40,061 nt of DNA from RFXV01 sp038150465 (lineage in GTDB: Bacteria > Bacteroidota > Bacteroidia > Flavobacteriales > Schleiferiaceae). Below the pieces are notes generated by a model that made no database searches, was not told where the DNA came from, and was given only the letters and a program-made list of their open reading frames with translations. The translations under genes were made by a program, and so were the position numbers. This document shows, piece after piece, positions 7,543 to 16,497 of the stretch (position 1 is the stretch's first letter; each line of letters opens with the position of its first letter). The stretch is taken from assembly GCA_038150465.1 (NCBI GenBank), contig JAYOTP010000021.1:1-40061 (forward strand). Direction: 5' to 3'.

Positions 7543-8937
7543 TTAAATATGATGAAGCTTACTCTCCGCAAGCATTGGGTGATTCTTGTGCAGCAGGGGC
7601 AGTTTCTCGAGCGAGCGGAATACCACCTGAATGAAGGCACCGGCGTAGAAGGCACAGATGCCGAAGTCGATCCAGCCAATGGACCACTCCGTTCCAACAG
7701 AACCCGGCATGATCATCACAAAGTGATCCAGCCAGTGGCCCAGGAGGATCGCCGCGCCAGCGACGATAACGAAGTATTGGTTCCGCTTGGAGTCCCGGCT
7801 CATCATCACCAGGATGGGAAAGATGAAGTTCAAGACGAGCATGGTCAGGAACGGACCGCTGTACTCTTCGAAACGGGCCATATAGTAGGTGACTTCTTCC
7901 GGAATGTTGCTGTACCAGATGAGCATGTACTGAGAGAACCAGAGATAGGTCCAAAAGACGCTGAACGCGAACATGAACTTACCCAGATCGTGCAAATGGT
8001 TCTGATTCAGCTCGGGGAGATATCCGTTCATCTTCAGGTAGATGGCCACCAGGGTGATCACTGTGACCGCAGAAACGAACATGCCGGCAAAGGTGTACCA
8101 GCCAAAGAGCGTACTGAACCAGTGCGGATCGAGACTCATGATGAAGTCCCAGGCCATGGTCGAGCTTGTTACAGCAAAGATGACCAGGAAGATGGCGGAC
8201 ATATTGCGCGACTTGCGCCATACCGCCCATTTCTCGTCTGAATTGGCTGCTTCATCCGAACGGCGCGAGAGCGTGCGTAAGATCCGGGCAAAGAGCACCC
8301 AAACGATCAGATAGGCGACCAAGCGGGCCATGAAGAATGGACCGTTCAGATAACCTGCCTTGCCCGCAATGATGGAATCATAGGTGGCGCTTCCCTCCTC
8401 GGTGATGCCTTCGGCCATCCAATGCCACATATGGTGTACATGACCGACACCCAAGCCTGCAATGATGATCATCACAATGAGCGGAATGGGCAGGAAGGTG
8501 GCGATGGCCTCCATGATCCGAAGGCTGGTCACACTCCATCCGGCCTGAGCCGCATACTGGATCGCCAGGAAAAACAAGGAACCCAGTGCGATCGCCATGA
8601 AGAAAAAGCTGTTGTGGAACAGACGGCTCCAGGGCTTGTTGGCCGCAGGTGAGTGGTGGGCGTGCTCTTCAGCATGGCCGTGCCCGGCTTCCGCATGCAT
8701 CGCAGCATGCTCGCCGTGGTCTTCGGCATGTGCCTCTTCACCATGTCCGTCATGCGCCTCCTCTGCATGTGCTCCGTGGTCTGAACCGTGCGCTTCTTCC
8801 GCGTGCATTTCGGTGCCGTGGTCATCTGCGTGGCCGTGCGCCGCATCGTTGGTCGTGAAGTTCATCACAAGGGCTACTGCGCCAATGGCCATCAGTATCC
8901 AGCTGAACCTCTTTGCTTTATTGCTGAATTCAAACAT
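7543..8937 (-). CDS. actF: Alternative complex III subunit ActF (quinol:electron acceptor oxidoreductase membrane subunit)
   Basis: This 464-aa polytopic protein sits at the position of ActF in the conserved actABCDEF order, directly between actE (4 bp) and ctaC (15 bp). ActF is a NrfD-like-fold membrane subunit that packs beside ActC in the complex. One hydrophobic helix (residues 12-28) precedes a remarkable His/Asp/Glu/Ala-rich linker (residues 34-95) and then a block of about nine more helices. Motifs such as WYTFAGMFVSAVTVITLVAIY and FAFSVFWTYLWFSQYMLIWY are typical of flavobacterial ActF as I remember it. No redox cofactor motif is visible, as expected for this subunit. The linker may bind metal. 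Identification rests on gene order, length and topology. Confidence 0.88.
   Translation of the reverse strand: MFEFSNKAKRFSWILMAIGAVALVMNFTTNDAAHGHADDHGTEMHAEEAHGSDHGAHAEEAHDGHGEEAHAEDHGEHAAMHAEAGHGHAEEHAHHSPAANKPWSRLFHNSFFFMAIALGSLFFLAIQYAAQAGWSVTSLRIMEAIATFLPIPLIVMIIIAGLGVGHVHHMWHWMAEGITEEGSATYDSIIAGKAGYLNGPFFMARLVAYLIVWVLFARILRTLSRRSDEAANSDEKWAVWRKSRNMSAIFLVIFAVTSSTMAWDFIMSLDPHWFSTLFGWYTFAGMFVSAVTVITLVAIYLKMNGYLPELNQNHLHDLGKFMFAFSVFWTYLWFSQYMLIWYSNIPEEVTYYMARFEEYSGPFLTMLVLNFIFPILVMMSRDSKRNQYFVIVAGAAILLGHWLDHFVMIMPGSVGTEWSIGWIDFGICAFYAGAFIQVVFRSLEKLPLLHKNHPMLAESKLHHI
8653..8838 (-). repeat. His-rich low-complexity coding segment within actF
   Basis: Residues 34-95 of ActF contain 18 His and 17 Asp/Glu in 62 positions, as loose repeats of units such as HAEEAH, HGEEAH and HGHAEEH. 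At DNA level this is a degenerate repeat of cat/gtg-containing codons. It lies between transmembrane helix 1 and the rest of the protein. Such composition commonly binds Cu, Zn or Ni; here that is inference. Confidence 0.85.
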
Positions 8938-8941
8938 TCTC

Positions 8942-9571
8942 TCAGGCTTCTGTTTGGTTCATGGTCTCTTCCGCAGCTTCCGCATCTGGATCCGCGCTGA
9001 TCTCGTTGCGCAGATACAGAACATGGTTCACGATCTTCCAGCGCTCCTCCTCGGTGAGCTGTGAGGCGTGTGAACCCATCAGATTCTTGCCGTAGGTGAT
9101 CACATGGAAGATGCTGCCTTCAGTGATGTTCGGCAGGCGATCGCGGCCATACGAAGGAATTCCAAGGAACTTCTCGCGCTGGGCGAGGATGCCGTTGCCG
9201 TCGCCTTTGTCGCCGTGGCAATGACTGCAGAAGATGGTGTAGAGCTCCTTGCTCTCAGCCATCATGCCTTCGCGCTCTGTTTCTTCGAAGCGCAAGGGCG
9301 TACGGAGGTAGGCCAGGGCCGAATCGTAGCCAGCCTGCGAGTTCGGGTATTCGTAAGGAACATATCCACGCGGAACGCTGCCCACAGGGGGCAACTGTGC
9401 CGAAAGGCCATCAGCGAAGACCGGATTGGGATCGTAGGTCTCGTAGGAAGGCGAACGATACATATTGGGCATGTACTCCAGGGCGGTCTGGTCCTTATCT
9501 CGCTTGCACGAAGTGAAGAAGAACAGTCCGATCAGGGCACTCAGTGGGATCAAGGTTTTGCTCAAGCTCAT
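8942..9571 (-). CDS. actE: Alternative complex III subunit ActE (lipid-anchored monohaem cytochrome c)
   Basis: The 209-aa lipoprotein cytochrome starts at ATG 9569-9571. An upstream in-frame TTG (9593-9595) overlaps actD and is not needed: the ATG gives a clean lipoprotein signal (MSLSKTLIPLSALIGLFFFTSC, Cys22), is preceded by AGGAAG and lies 10 bp after the actD stop. A single c-type haem site, CSHCHGDKGDG, begins at C115, and a likely axial methionine is in GKNLMGSHASQLTEEERW. This fits ActE, the monohaem subunit thought to pass electrons toward the oxidase. The mature N-terminus is predicted to be acylated, and the haem domain is periplasmic. Confidence 0.92.
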   Translation of the reverse strand: MSLSKTLIPLSALIGLFFFTSCKRDKDQTALEYMPNMYRSPSYETYDPNPVFADGLSAQLPPVGSVPRGYVPYEYPNSQAGYDSALAYLRTPLRFEETEREGMMAESKELYTIFCSHCHGDKGDGNGILAQREKFLGIPSYGRDRLPNITEGSIFHVITYGKNLMGSHASQLTEEERWKIVNHVLYLRNEISADPDAEAAEETMNQTEA

Positions 9572-9581
9572 CTTCCTGATT

Positions 9582-10148
9582 TTATTGCAATTCAACGGCT
9601 CCAGTTTCCTTCAGAAGACCTTCGAGATCTTCACGGTCGCCCAGTACCTCCACTTCCATCATGAACATATCGTCCGTGGTACGCGGATCTGGGTTCATTG
9701 CCTTACGCCCCGGATACAGACCGTTGCGAATGAAGAAGGTCCACACCATCAGGTGCGCAGCGAAGAACACTGTGAGTTCGAACATGATGGGCACGAAGGC
9801 CGGCATGTTCTCTCCCCAGGTCATGGAAGGCTTGCCACCGATATTCTGTGCCCAGTCAACCACCATCATATAATAGGTCATGGCGATCGCCGTGCTCAGT
9901 CCGAGAAGGCCGTACATGAAGGCCGCGATGGCGATGCGGGTGCCCTTGAGACCGAGTGCATGGTCCAGTCCGTGTACCGGGAAAGGAGTGAATACCTCCT
10001 GGATCTTGTAACCTTTCTCGCGGATGGCGGCAACGCTCTTCAAGAGCACATCGTCATCGTCAAAAAGGGCACGGACCATGGGGATCTCCTTAACGGGCTC
10101 CTCCACGTGCGCTTCCTGCGCCTCTGTACTTGTATTAGTGGTGTCCAT
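9582..10148 (-). CDS. actD: Alternative complex III subunit ActD (DUF3341)
   Basis: The 188-aa protein has a short N-terminus, a DUF3341-type core and a two-helix membrane hairpin (about residues 70-98 and 125-150). The sequence MVRALFDDDDVLLKSVAAIREKGYKIQEVFTPFPVHGLD is broken by no frameshift and matches the family's characteristic opening; the FTPFPVHGLD element is diagnostic. ActD helps bind the complex together and carries no redox cofactor. Its start overlaps the actC stop by 14 bp, suggesting translational coupling, and its stop is 10 bp before actE. Confidence 0.95.
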   Translation of the reverse strand: MDTTNTSTEAQEAHVEEPVKEIPMVRALFDDDDVLLKSVAAIREKGYKIQEVFTPFPVHGLDHALGLKGTRIAIAAFMYGLLGLSTAIAMTYYMMVVDWAQNIGGKPSMTWGENMPAFVPIMFELTVFFAAHLMVWTFFIRNGLYPGRKAMNPDPRTTDDMFMMEVEVLGDREDLEGLLKETGAVELQ

Positions 10149-11523
10149 CTTCCGTGTGGTGTTCCTTCTGAGCTTCCCCAGAAGATTTCAAGATCGTTTT
10201 CAGTTCGGCCTGCGCAATGACAGGGAAGGTTCGTGCATACAGCAGGAAGAGCACGAAGAAGAATCCGATGGTGCCCAGATAAATGCCGATATCCACGAAT
10301 GTGGGCGAGAACATCGTCCAGCTCGAAGGCAGATAGTCGCGGTGCAGACTGGTCACAATGATGACAAAGCGCTCGAACCACATTCCGATGTTCACCACGA
10401 TGGAAATGATGAAGGTGAACATGATGCTCGTCCGCAGTTTCTTGAACCACATGAACTGAGGCGAGAACACATTGCAGGTCATCATGGACCAATAAGCCCA
10501 CCAATAGGGCCCTGTGGCTCTGTTCAGGAAGGCGTACTGTTCGTATTCCACACCCGAATACCAGGCGATGAAGAGCTCAGTGATATAGGCAACACCTACG
10601 ATCGAACCCGTCAGCATGATCACGATGTTCATCATCTCGATGTGCTGGATGGTGATGTAGTGCTCCATCTTGAACATCTTCCGCATGATGATCAGCAGGG
10701 TCTGCACCATGGCAAAACCTGAGAAGATCGCACCGGCCACAAAGTAGGGCGGGAAGATGGTCGTGTGCCAACCGGGAATGACCGAAGTGGCAAAGTCCAT
10801 GGATACAATGGTGTGCACCGAAAGCACCAGAGGCGTAGCCAGTCCGGCAAGTACCAGAGATACTTCCTCAAAGCGCTGCCAGTGCTTGGCCTTTCCTCCC
10901 CAACCGAAACTGAGGATGCCGTACACGTGCTTTTGGATCGGCTTGATGGCCCGGTCGCGGAGCATGGCAAAATCGGGAATGAGCCCGACATACCAGAAGA
11001 CCAGAGAAACTGAGAAATAGGTCGAGATCGCAAATACGTCCCAAAGCAGAGGCGAGTTGAAGTTCACCCAAAGTGAACCGAACTGATTGGGAATAGGGAA
11101 TACGAAATAGGCCAGCCAGATCCGTCCCATGTGAATGCCGGGGAAAAGTGCTGCCTGGATCACAGAAAAGATCGTCATGGCTTCTGCCGACCGGTTGATG
11201 GACATTCTCCACTTCTGGCGGAAGAGCAACAGGATGGCGGAGATCAGTGTTCCCGCGTGTCCGATGCCGACCCACCAAACGAAGTTGGTGATGTCCCAGG
11301 CCCAGCCAACGGTCTTGTTCAGTCCCCAGGTTCCGATGCCGGTACCGATGGTGTAGAGAATGTTCCCGATCCCCCAGAGGAAGAGCAGGAGCGAAATGCT
11401 AAAGGCGATCCACCAGGAACGCGGTGGGGACGTTTCGATCGGGCGGGCCACCTCGATGCTGACATCGTGGTAATTCTTCTCACCGAGAATGAGCGGCTCG
11501 CGTATGGGTGATTCGTAATGCAT
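10135..11523 (-). CDS. actC: Alternative complex III subunit ActC (NrfD/PsrC-like quinol-binding membrane protein)
   Basis: The 462-aa polytopic NrfD-family protein is the quinol-oxidising membrane subunit, taking electrons from menaquinol and passing them to the ActB Fe-S chain. The short hydrophilic N-terminus (MHYESPIREPLILGEKNYHD) is typical. About ten hydrophobic helices follow. VGIGHAGTLISAILLLFRQKWR and WFERFVIIVTSLHRDYLPS are family signature segments. The start at ATG 11521-11523 is 20 bp after actB; the stop overlaps actD by 14 bp. No internal oddities are seen. Confidence 0.96.
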   Translation of the reverse strand: MHYESPIREPLILGEKNYHDVSIEVARPIETSPPRSWWIAFSISLLLFLWGIGNILYTIGTGIGTWGLNKTVGWAWDITNFVWWVGIGHAGTLISAILLLFRQKWRMSINRSAEAMTIFSVIQAALFPGIHMGRIWLAYFVFPIPNQFGSLWVNFNSPLLWDVFAISTYFSVSLVFWYVGLIPDFAMLRDRAIKPIQKHVYGILSFGWGGKAKHWQRFEEVSLVLAGLATPLVLSVHTIVSMDFATSVIPGWHTTIFPPYFVAGAIFSGFAMVQTLLIIMRKMFKMEHYITIQHIEMMNIVIMLTGSIVGVAYITELFIAWYSGVEYEQYAFLNRATGPYWWAYWSMMTCNVFSPQFMWFKKLRTSIMFTFIISIVVNIGMWFERFVIIVTSLHRDYLPSSWTMFSPTFVDIGIYLGTIGFFFVLFLLYARTFPVIAQAELKTILKSSGEAQKEHHTEDGHH

Positions 11524-11543
11524 ATCCTGCTGTCCGTTTCTTC

Positions 11544-14500
11544 TTAGGCTTGGTTCCTGACTTTGGTCTGATAGAATACTGAAGGCTGCGTGCCGACTTC
11601 ATCGAGCAGATAATACATCCGCTCATCCTTCTTGGCAGCAGCGATCTTGCTGTCTCTGTCGTTGGCATCACCGAAGACGAGCGCACCGGTCTCACATGCC
11701 TGTGCACAGGCGGTCTGCACTTCTCCGTCGCGCAACGGACGGGATTGCTTCTTCGCCTCGAGCTTGCCATACTGCGTACGCTGCACACACATGGAACACT
11801 TCTCCATGACACCACGCGAACGAACGGTGACGTCTGGGTTCAGTACCATCTTACCGAGGTCGTCGTTCATGGCGTAATTCACATCGAACTGATCCTGATT
11901 CTCGTGATAGAGGAACCAGTTGAAGCGACGCACCTTGTAAGGGCAGTTGTTCGCGCAGTAACGCGTTCCGATACAGCGGTTGTAGGCCATGTGGTTCAAG
12001 CCCTCCGCGCTGTGCGAAGTGGCCGCCACCGGACAGACCGTCTCACAGGGCGCGTGGTTGCAATGTTGGCACATCACCGGCTGGAAGACCACCTGAGGCT
12101 CCACTGCCGGATCCTCCATCCCTTTGAACTTATCGATGACACCAATGCCTTGCTCTTCTGCAAGCTCATCGGTCATGTCTGAAGAATAGTAGCGGTCGAT
12201 CCGCAGCCAGTGCATATCGCGGCTTCTTCTGATCTCTTCCTTGCCCACCACAGGAACGTTGTTCTCGGCATGACAGGCGATGACACAGGCACCGCAGCCA
12301 AGACACTTGTTCAGGTCGATGGACAGATTCCAGAAGTGGCCGGTCTCGTGATCGAAGTCCTGCCAGAGATTGGTTTCGTCGGGAGACAGAGGTCCCTTGT
12401 GGGTTTCGAATTCAGTACGGTTGTTCCAACCGCCTTTTCCCTTGGCTGGCTCGTTCAGGAAAGTCTCCAAGCCCACTTCCTTGACGATCTGGCGACCCAT
12501 CATGGTGTGGTGGAGCTGAATACATGCAAACTCGTGCTCTTCCGCTTCCGAAGCAGTTACTGTCGCACCGGCCCACATGCCCGCATCTTTCATCAATGCG
12601 TAGGCGTTGTGTCCGATCCCGTTGCCTGCCTTTCCTGCATCCGTGCGCCCATAACCTACGGCCAAACCGAAGGTGCCCTGAGCCTGACCCGGCTGGATGA
12701 GCACAGGAACATCGGTCAAGGAGGCGCCGTTCACCTCGAGGTTCACTCTGCTGCCCTTCATGGAGCCGTCCTGCTGATAGGAATTGGACACTCCGAAGCT
12801 CAAGGCGTCTGCCGGACTCATGGTCAGGTAGTTGTCCCAGCTGGTCCGGGTGATCGGATCGGGCATTTCCTGCAACCAAGGGTTGTTGGACATGCTGCCC
12901 GTACCCATGCCTTCCTTCTCGTAGAAGTTGATCTCGTATTCGGATGCCTTCATCGCTCCCACCGCAGCAGCGGCCTGCGCCAACTGTGCTCCGTCGAGAG
13001 ACATATCGCCGGCCGATCCGCCCATCTCCACGGCTGCAAAACCATCGTGGACCATCTTGCTCCAGGAGATGCCTCGCGAAGAAAGTGTTGGGCTCAAATG
13101 TTTCTTGATGTAGTCGTAATAGGTTCCACTCATCCCTGCGAAAGCCATCAGGCTCTCTTCTGCCGGGCGAGATGCGGGAAAGAGCGGACGAATGACGGGC
13201 TGAGTCAGACCGAGAAAGCCATCTTTGGGCATTTGGTCGGACCAGCTCTCCATATAATGTGTGGATGGGAAGACAGCGTCTGAAAGCTTGGCGGTCTCAT
13301 CCATGCGATCCGTCAAACAGACGGAATATGCCACGCCTTCAAGTGCCTGGGCAAATCCTGCGCGGTCATACGCGGGATTCACGCGGTCCATGATGAGTAC
13401 ATCCACGGCACCCGCCTTCATATCTTTCATCAGCGACTGCAGAGCCGCTTCGTTTCCATTGCGGATGTACAGGCGCTCATCCATGCGGACTGTCCGGCCT
13501 TCGTTCTCCAGCATGCGGTTGATCCCTGCTGCCAGCATCTCCGCAGAAGCATCGTTCACGCCGTTGATGACCAGGGAAGCACCGCGCGCACCCAAGAGGT
13601 CCTGAGCTGCCTGCCCGATCATTGATTTAGCGGCTGTTCCCAGCTTGGCCTTGTTCAGAGGACTTCCTCCTGTCTTCGCAGCGATCTCGTTGTAAAGCGC
13701 CAGGAGCACCTGCGCCTGTTCGGATGCCTTTACACGGACGCGGTGGTCCGCATTGGCGCCTGCCAGACTCATATTCGATTCGAACTGATAATGACGCGAC
13801 ATGTCCTTTCCAGGCTCGCGGCGATCGGCATAGCCCTTGGACACACTCTGTCCGTTCAGGGAGGACAAGAAGTCTGAGCCCACAGCAACGATCACCCGTG
13901 CGCTGGCCATATCCACAGACGGCATGGCGCGAACACCGGTCATCTGCTCCCAGGCATCAAGTTTACCGGAGTGATCGACACTGTCGTACTGAACGAACCC
14001 GACATTTGGGTTGGCGGATGTCCATTCAGACATCATTTTCTTGTACGATGGACTCGACACCGAGTGGGCGAGCACGACGACTCTTTTGGCCGCATCCAGT
14101 TTTGACCGGACATCGGCATCGAAGGACGCCTGATCGGTCACCTCTCCGCCCTTCATGGGCTCTTTGAGCCGACCGTTGTCGTAAAGCGAAAGCACACTGC
14201 CCTGAACACGGGCATTGGTACCGCCATTGAACGGACTGTCGGTATTGGGCTCGAGCTTGATGGGACGTCCCTCACGCGTTTTGATCAAAACGGACGCAAA
14301 GTCGTGTCCATCATAAAAAGAAGAGGCATAATAACTCGGGACACCGGGGATCAGCTCATCCGGCTTGACCACATAGGGAATGGACTCGACTACAGGAGCC
14401 TCACATGCTGCGAGGGTCGCTGCGGCGGTTGAAAATCCGAGGTATTTCAGAAAGTCGCGACGAGAGGTGGATCCGTTCTCCAGGGCTTGCGCATCGCCCA

Positions 14501-14612
14501 GGAAATCTTCCATGGGGATCTCGCCCGGGAACTCCTTCTTGGCGAGCTCTGCGGTGGACACACTCCCGTCCAGCTCCGCCATTCCTTTCCAATATTGCTT
14601 TTGTTCAGCCAT
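11544..14612 (-). CDS. actB: Alternative complex III subunit ActB (fused molybdopterin-oxidoreductase-like and Fe-S protein)
   Basis: The 1022-aa fused ActB1-ActB2 protein carries a twin-arginine signal near residue 52 (STSRRDFLKYLGF) followed by LAACEAP, a plausible lipobox. The N-terminal two thirds resemble a molybdopterin oxidoreductase; this domain is known not to carry the cofactor in ActB. The C-terminal ferredoxin module starts near residue 765: CLGCGACVIAC, then CQHCNHAPCETVCP, then CIGTRYCANNCP, then CSMC with CAQAC. In the third motif one Cys is Thr, as expected for a [3Fe-4S] site. This fits three [4Fe-4S] and one [3Fe-4S] clusters. Electrons should flow from ActC through this chain to the haems of ActA. 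The protein is predicted to be periplasmic after folded export by Tat. It lies 28 bp after actA. Confidence 0.96.
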   Translation of the reverse strand: MAEQKQYWKGMAELDGSVSTAELAKKEFPGEIPMEDFLGDAQALENGSTSRRDFLKYLGFSTAAATLAACEAPVVESIPYVVKPDELIPGVPSYYASSFYDGHDFASVLIKTREGRPIKLEPNTDSPFNGGTNARVQGSVLSLYDNGRLKEPMKGGEVTDQASFDADVRSKLDAAKRVVVLAHSVSSPSYKKMMSEWTSANPNVGFVQYDSVDHSGKLDAWEQMTGVRAMPSVDMASARVIVAVGSDFLSSLNGQSVSKGYADRREPGKDMSRHYQFESNMSLAGANADHRVRVKASEQAQVLLALYNEIAAKTGGSPLNKAKLGTAAKSMIGQAAQDLLGARGASLVINGVNDASAEMLAAGINRMLENEGRTVRMDERLYIRNGNEAALQSLMKDMKAGAVDVLIMDRVNPAYDRAGFAQALEGVAYSVCLTDRMDETAKLSDAVFPSTHYMESWSDQMPKDGFLGLTQPVIRPLFPASRPAEESLMAFAGMSGTYYDYIKKHLSPTLSSRGISWSKMVHDGFAAVEMGGSAGDMSLDGAQLAQAAAAVGAMKASEYEINFYEKEGMGTGSMSNNPWLQEMPDPITRTSWDNYLTMSPADALSFGVSNSYQQDGSMKGSRVNLEVNGASLTDVPVLIQPGQAQGTFGLAVGYGRTDAGKAGNGIGHNAYALMKDAGMWAGATVTASEAEEHEFACIQLHHTMMGRQIVKEVGLETFLNEPAKGKGGWNNRTEFETHKGPLSPDETNLWQDFDHETGHFWNLSIDLNKCLGCGACVIACHAENNVPVVGKEEIRRSRDMHWLRIDRYYSSDMTDELAEEQGIGVIDKFKGMEDPAVEPQVVFQPVMCQHCNHAPCETVCPVAATSHSAEGLNHMAYNRCIGTRYCANNCPYKVRRFNWFLYHENQDQFDVNYAMNDDLGKMVLNPDVTVRSRGVMEKCSMCVQRTQYGKLEAKKQSRPLRDGEVQTACAQACETGALVFGDANDRDSKIAAAKKDERMYYLLDEVGTQPSVFYQTKVRNQA

Positions 14613-14640
14613 CGTGTTCAGGGATCGGTTGAGTTGTGGA

Positions 14641-15918
14641 TCAATAGTGGCACTTGCCGCATTCCAGACCGCCGATCTTTTCGACGGTTATGGGCTCATC
14701 GCCGTACTTTTCTTTGAGTTGCTCGTGCAGACCAGCGTAGTAGCCATTGGTCTCTACCTGCACCTTCGTCTCTCTGTGGCAGTTGATGCACCAGCCCATG
14801 GTCAGATCGGCATGCTGATACACTTCTTCCATTTCTTCGATCGGTCCGTGACAGGTCTGACACTCCACCTGACCCGCTTTCACGTGCTGGGCGTGGTTGA
14901 AGTACGCCAGGTCGGGCAGGTTGTGGATGCGGATCCACTTCACTGCTTTTTGCTCGTAGTCTTCGATATAGGCACGTTCCTCGGGATCCCACCCAATGGC
15001 CGCATAGATCTTGGCGATCTCCGGTGAGCGTTCGCCGTCGTACTTCAGATTGCCCCGCTCATCCGTGATCTCGGAACCATCGATGTACATATGGCAATTC
15101 ATGCACACATTGGTGCTCGGTATGCCCGATGAGGCCGAATGCCTTGCGGACGAATGGCAGTAATTGCAGTCCACCTGGTTTTCTCCCGCATGCACTTTGT
15201 GCGAGAAAGCGATCGGTTGCTCAGGCTGATACCCTTTGCCCACACCCACGCTCATCAGGCCGTAATAGGTCTGTTGCAGGAGCGTGACGCTGACCACAAT
15301 GATGGCGATGACGATAAAGGGCTGGCTCTTGACCACGGTTCGGGTCCAAAATCCAGCATCGTCCAAAAAGTTGCTCGTAGGATCTCCCTTGACCACTTTG
15401 AGCGTGTTCTTGACCGTGTAGAGAATGGAGATCAGGAAAGCGAGGAAAAGAGAAAGGCCGATGATAACGGGAACCGAATAGTCTTTTTCGGGGGCGGCTG
15501 CCACAGTGGTGCCTGAAGCGCCTGCAATTACAGGTGCTGCTTTCTGATTGCCTTCGATGGTGTAGGCCAGAATGTCGTAGATGTCCTGATCGCTGAGCTG
15601 GGGAAAGGCCGTCATGACCGATCCGTTGTACTCTTCAAAAATGGCGATGGCGTCGGCATCTCCGCTTGCACGGAGCGCTGCATTGTCCTTGATCCAGGAG
15701 AGCAGCCAATCCAACTCACGTCGTTCAGTCACGTCTCCCAGCGCAGGACCTACGAGCTTCTTGTCGAGCTTGTGGCAGCTTGCGCAGTTGGCATTGAAAA
15801 GCGATTTTCCATTGGCCGCATCGCCTTCTACATCGTACGCAGAAAGGGGTGCAGAGGATACCGCAATAAGGAGAGTGGCTACAACTTTAAGAACTCGGGT
15901 TGATAGAATATTTCTCAT
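14641..15918 (-). CDS. actA: Alternative complex III subunit ActA (multihaem cytochrome c, six CxxCH)
   Basis: The 425-aa protein starts at ATG 15916-15918, which gives the signal sequence MRNILSTRVLKVVATLLIAV. An ATG 14 codons upstream would add a non-signal leader and overlap the candidate promoter. It has an N-terminal monohaem cytochrome domain (CASCH, C45-H49), a cluster of hydrophobic segments at about residues 145-215, and a C-terminal pentahaem domain with CxxCH at C251, C272, C353, C377 and C420. The last haem motif is followed by only one residue (CGKCHY then stop). It should collect electrons from the ActB Fe-S clusters and pass them on toward ActE and the oxidase. It is the first gene of the operon. 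Confidence 0.95.
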   Translation of the reverse strand: MRNILSTRVLKVVATLLIAVSSAPLSAYDVEGDAANGKSLFNANCASCHKLDKKLVGPALGDVTERRELDWLLSWIKDNAALRASGDADAIAIFEEYNGSVMTAFPQLSDQDIYDILAYTIEGNQKAAPVIAGASGTTVAAAPEKDYSVPVIIGLSLFLAFLISILYTVKNTLKVVKGDPTSNFLDDAGFWTRTVVKSQPFIVIAIIVVSVTLLQQTYYGLMSVGVGKGYQPEQPIAFSHKVHAGENQVDCNYCHSSARHSASSGIPSTNVCMNCHMYIDGSEITDERGNLKYDGERSPEIAKIYAAIGWDPEERAYIEDYEQKAVKWIRIHNLPDLAYFNHAQHVKAGQVECQTCHGPIEEMEEVYQHADLTMGWCINCHRETKVQVETNGYYAGLHEQLKEKYGDEPITVEKIGGLECGKCHY

Positions 15919-15957
15919 CAGATTTTCCCAGTAATGTTGTCGGTCCAGGTTGTCTCG

Positions 15958-15965
15958 CAAAAGTA
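15958..15965 (-). promoter_or_regulatory. Candidate -7 promoter element for the act-cta operon
   Basis: On the minus strand TACTTTTG matches the Bacteroidota -7 consensus TAnnTTTG exactly. It lies 39 nt upstream of the actA ATG, giving a leader of about 30 nt. I do not see a convincing TTG -33 element at the usual spacing, so confidence is moderate. Confidence 0.5.
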
Positions 15966-16079
15966 CATTACAAACTGCCTTTTGCCTTTGCCTCCTAAGG
16001 GCGTGTTCTAATTTATAATCGTTCTAAATAGTCTTTGGACGCATTGTTGTAAGAAGAATTAAATCCGTACTTCGCAGCT

Positions 16080-16487
16080 ATGCTCAGGCAACGATCTTTC
16101 ATGCTCTTCATTCCGCTGATCTATGGCAGCTGCCTGCTCCATGCGCAAGACATTGATTCTTCTTCATTTGAGCTTTCGGAAAGTCCGAAGATCCAGCAGA
16201 TGATGCGTGAATTCATTGAAAGCAACGCTGCGCAGCGAACGATTCAGGGGTACCGGGTTCAGATAGCCAACGGCAGCAAAGCAGAGCTTCTGGAATACAA
16301 GTATGCTGTTCTCCAGCAGTTTCCAGATCTGACCGTTCACCTTTTGCACGTTTATCCAGAATACAGATTGCAGGTAGGAGATTACCGAGACGCTTTGGAC
16401 GCAGAGCGCGCTCTGAGCCTCATACGTGTCCATTATCCAGGGGCATTCACCCTGGCCACTGAGATCCAGTGGCCTTCACTCGATTAA
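16080..16487 (+). CDS. Small secreted SPOR-domain protein
   Basis: The 135-aa protein has a signal peptide (MLRQRSFMLFIPLIYGSCLLHAQ, residues 1-23) and a SPOR-type fold at residues about 52-131. GYRVQIANGSKAELLEY is the first strand and helix, and EYRLQVGDYRDALDAERAL the second half. SPOR domains bind denuded septal peptidoglycan, so a periplasmic cell-wall role is likely; with no other domain, it may act as a localisation or scaffolding factor. It is divergent from actA (161 bp between the starts) and convergent with infB, 10 bp between the stops. Confidence 0.85.
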   Translation: MLRQRSFMLFIPLIYGSCLLHAQDIDSSSFELSESPKIQQMMREFIESNAAQRTIQGYRVQIANGSKAELLEYKYAVLQQFPDLTVHLLHVYPEYRLQVGDYRDALDAERALSLIRVHYPGAFTLATEIQWPSLD

Positions 16488-16497
16488 GAGCGTTTTT

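Noticed and set aside
8653..8838. Short repeats that might be read as a CRISPR or tandem-repeat locus
   Set aside because: They are imperfect codon-level repeats in frame with ActF that encode a His/acidic linker; there are no spacers.
11544..14612. Possible active molybdopterin enzyme
   Set aside because: The Tat signal, fused Fe-S module and actABCDEF context identify ActB, in which this domain is known to lack the cofactor.
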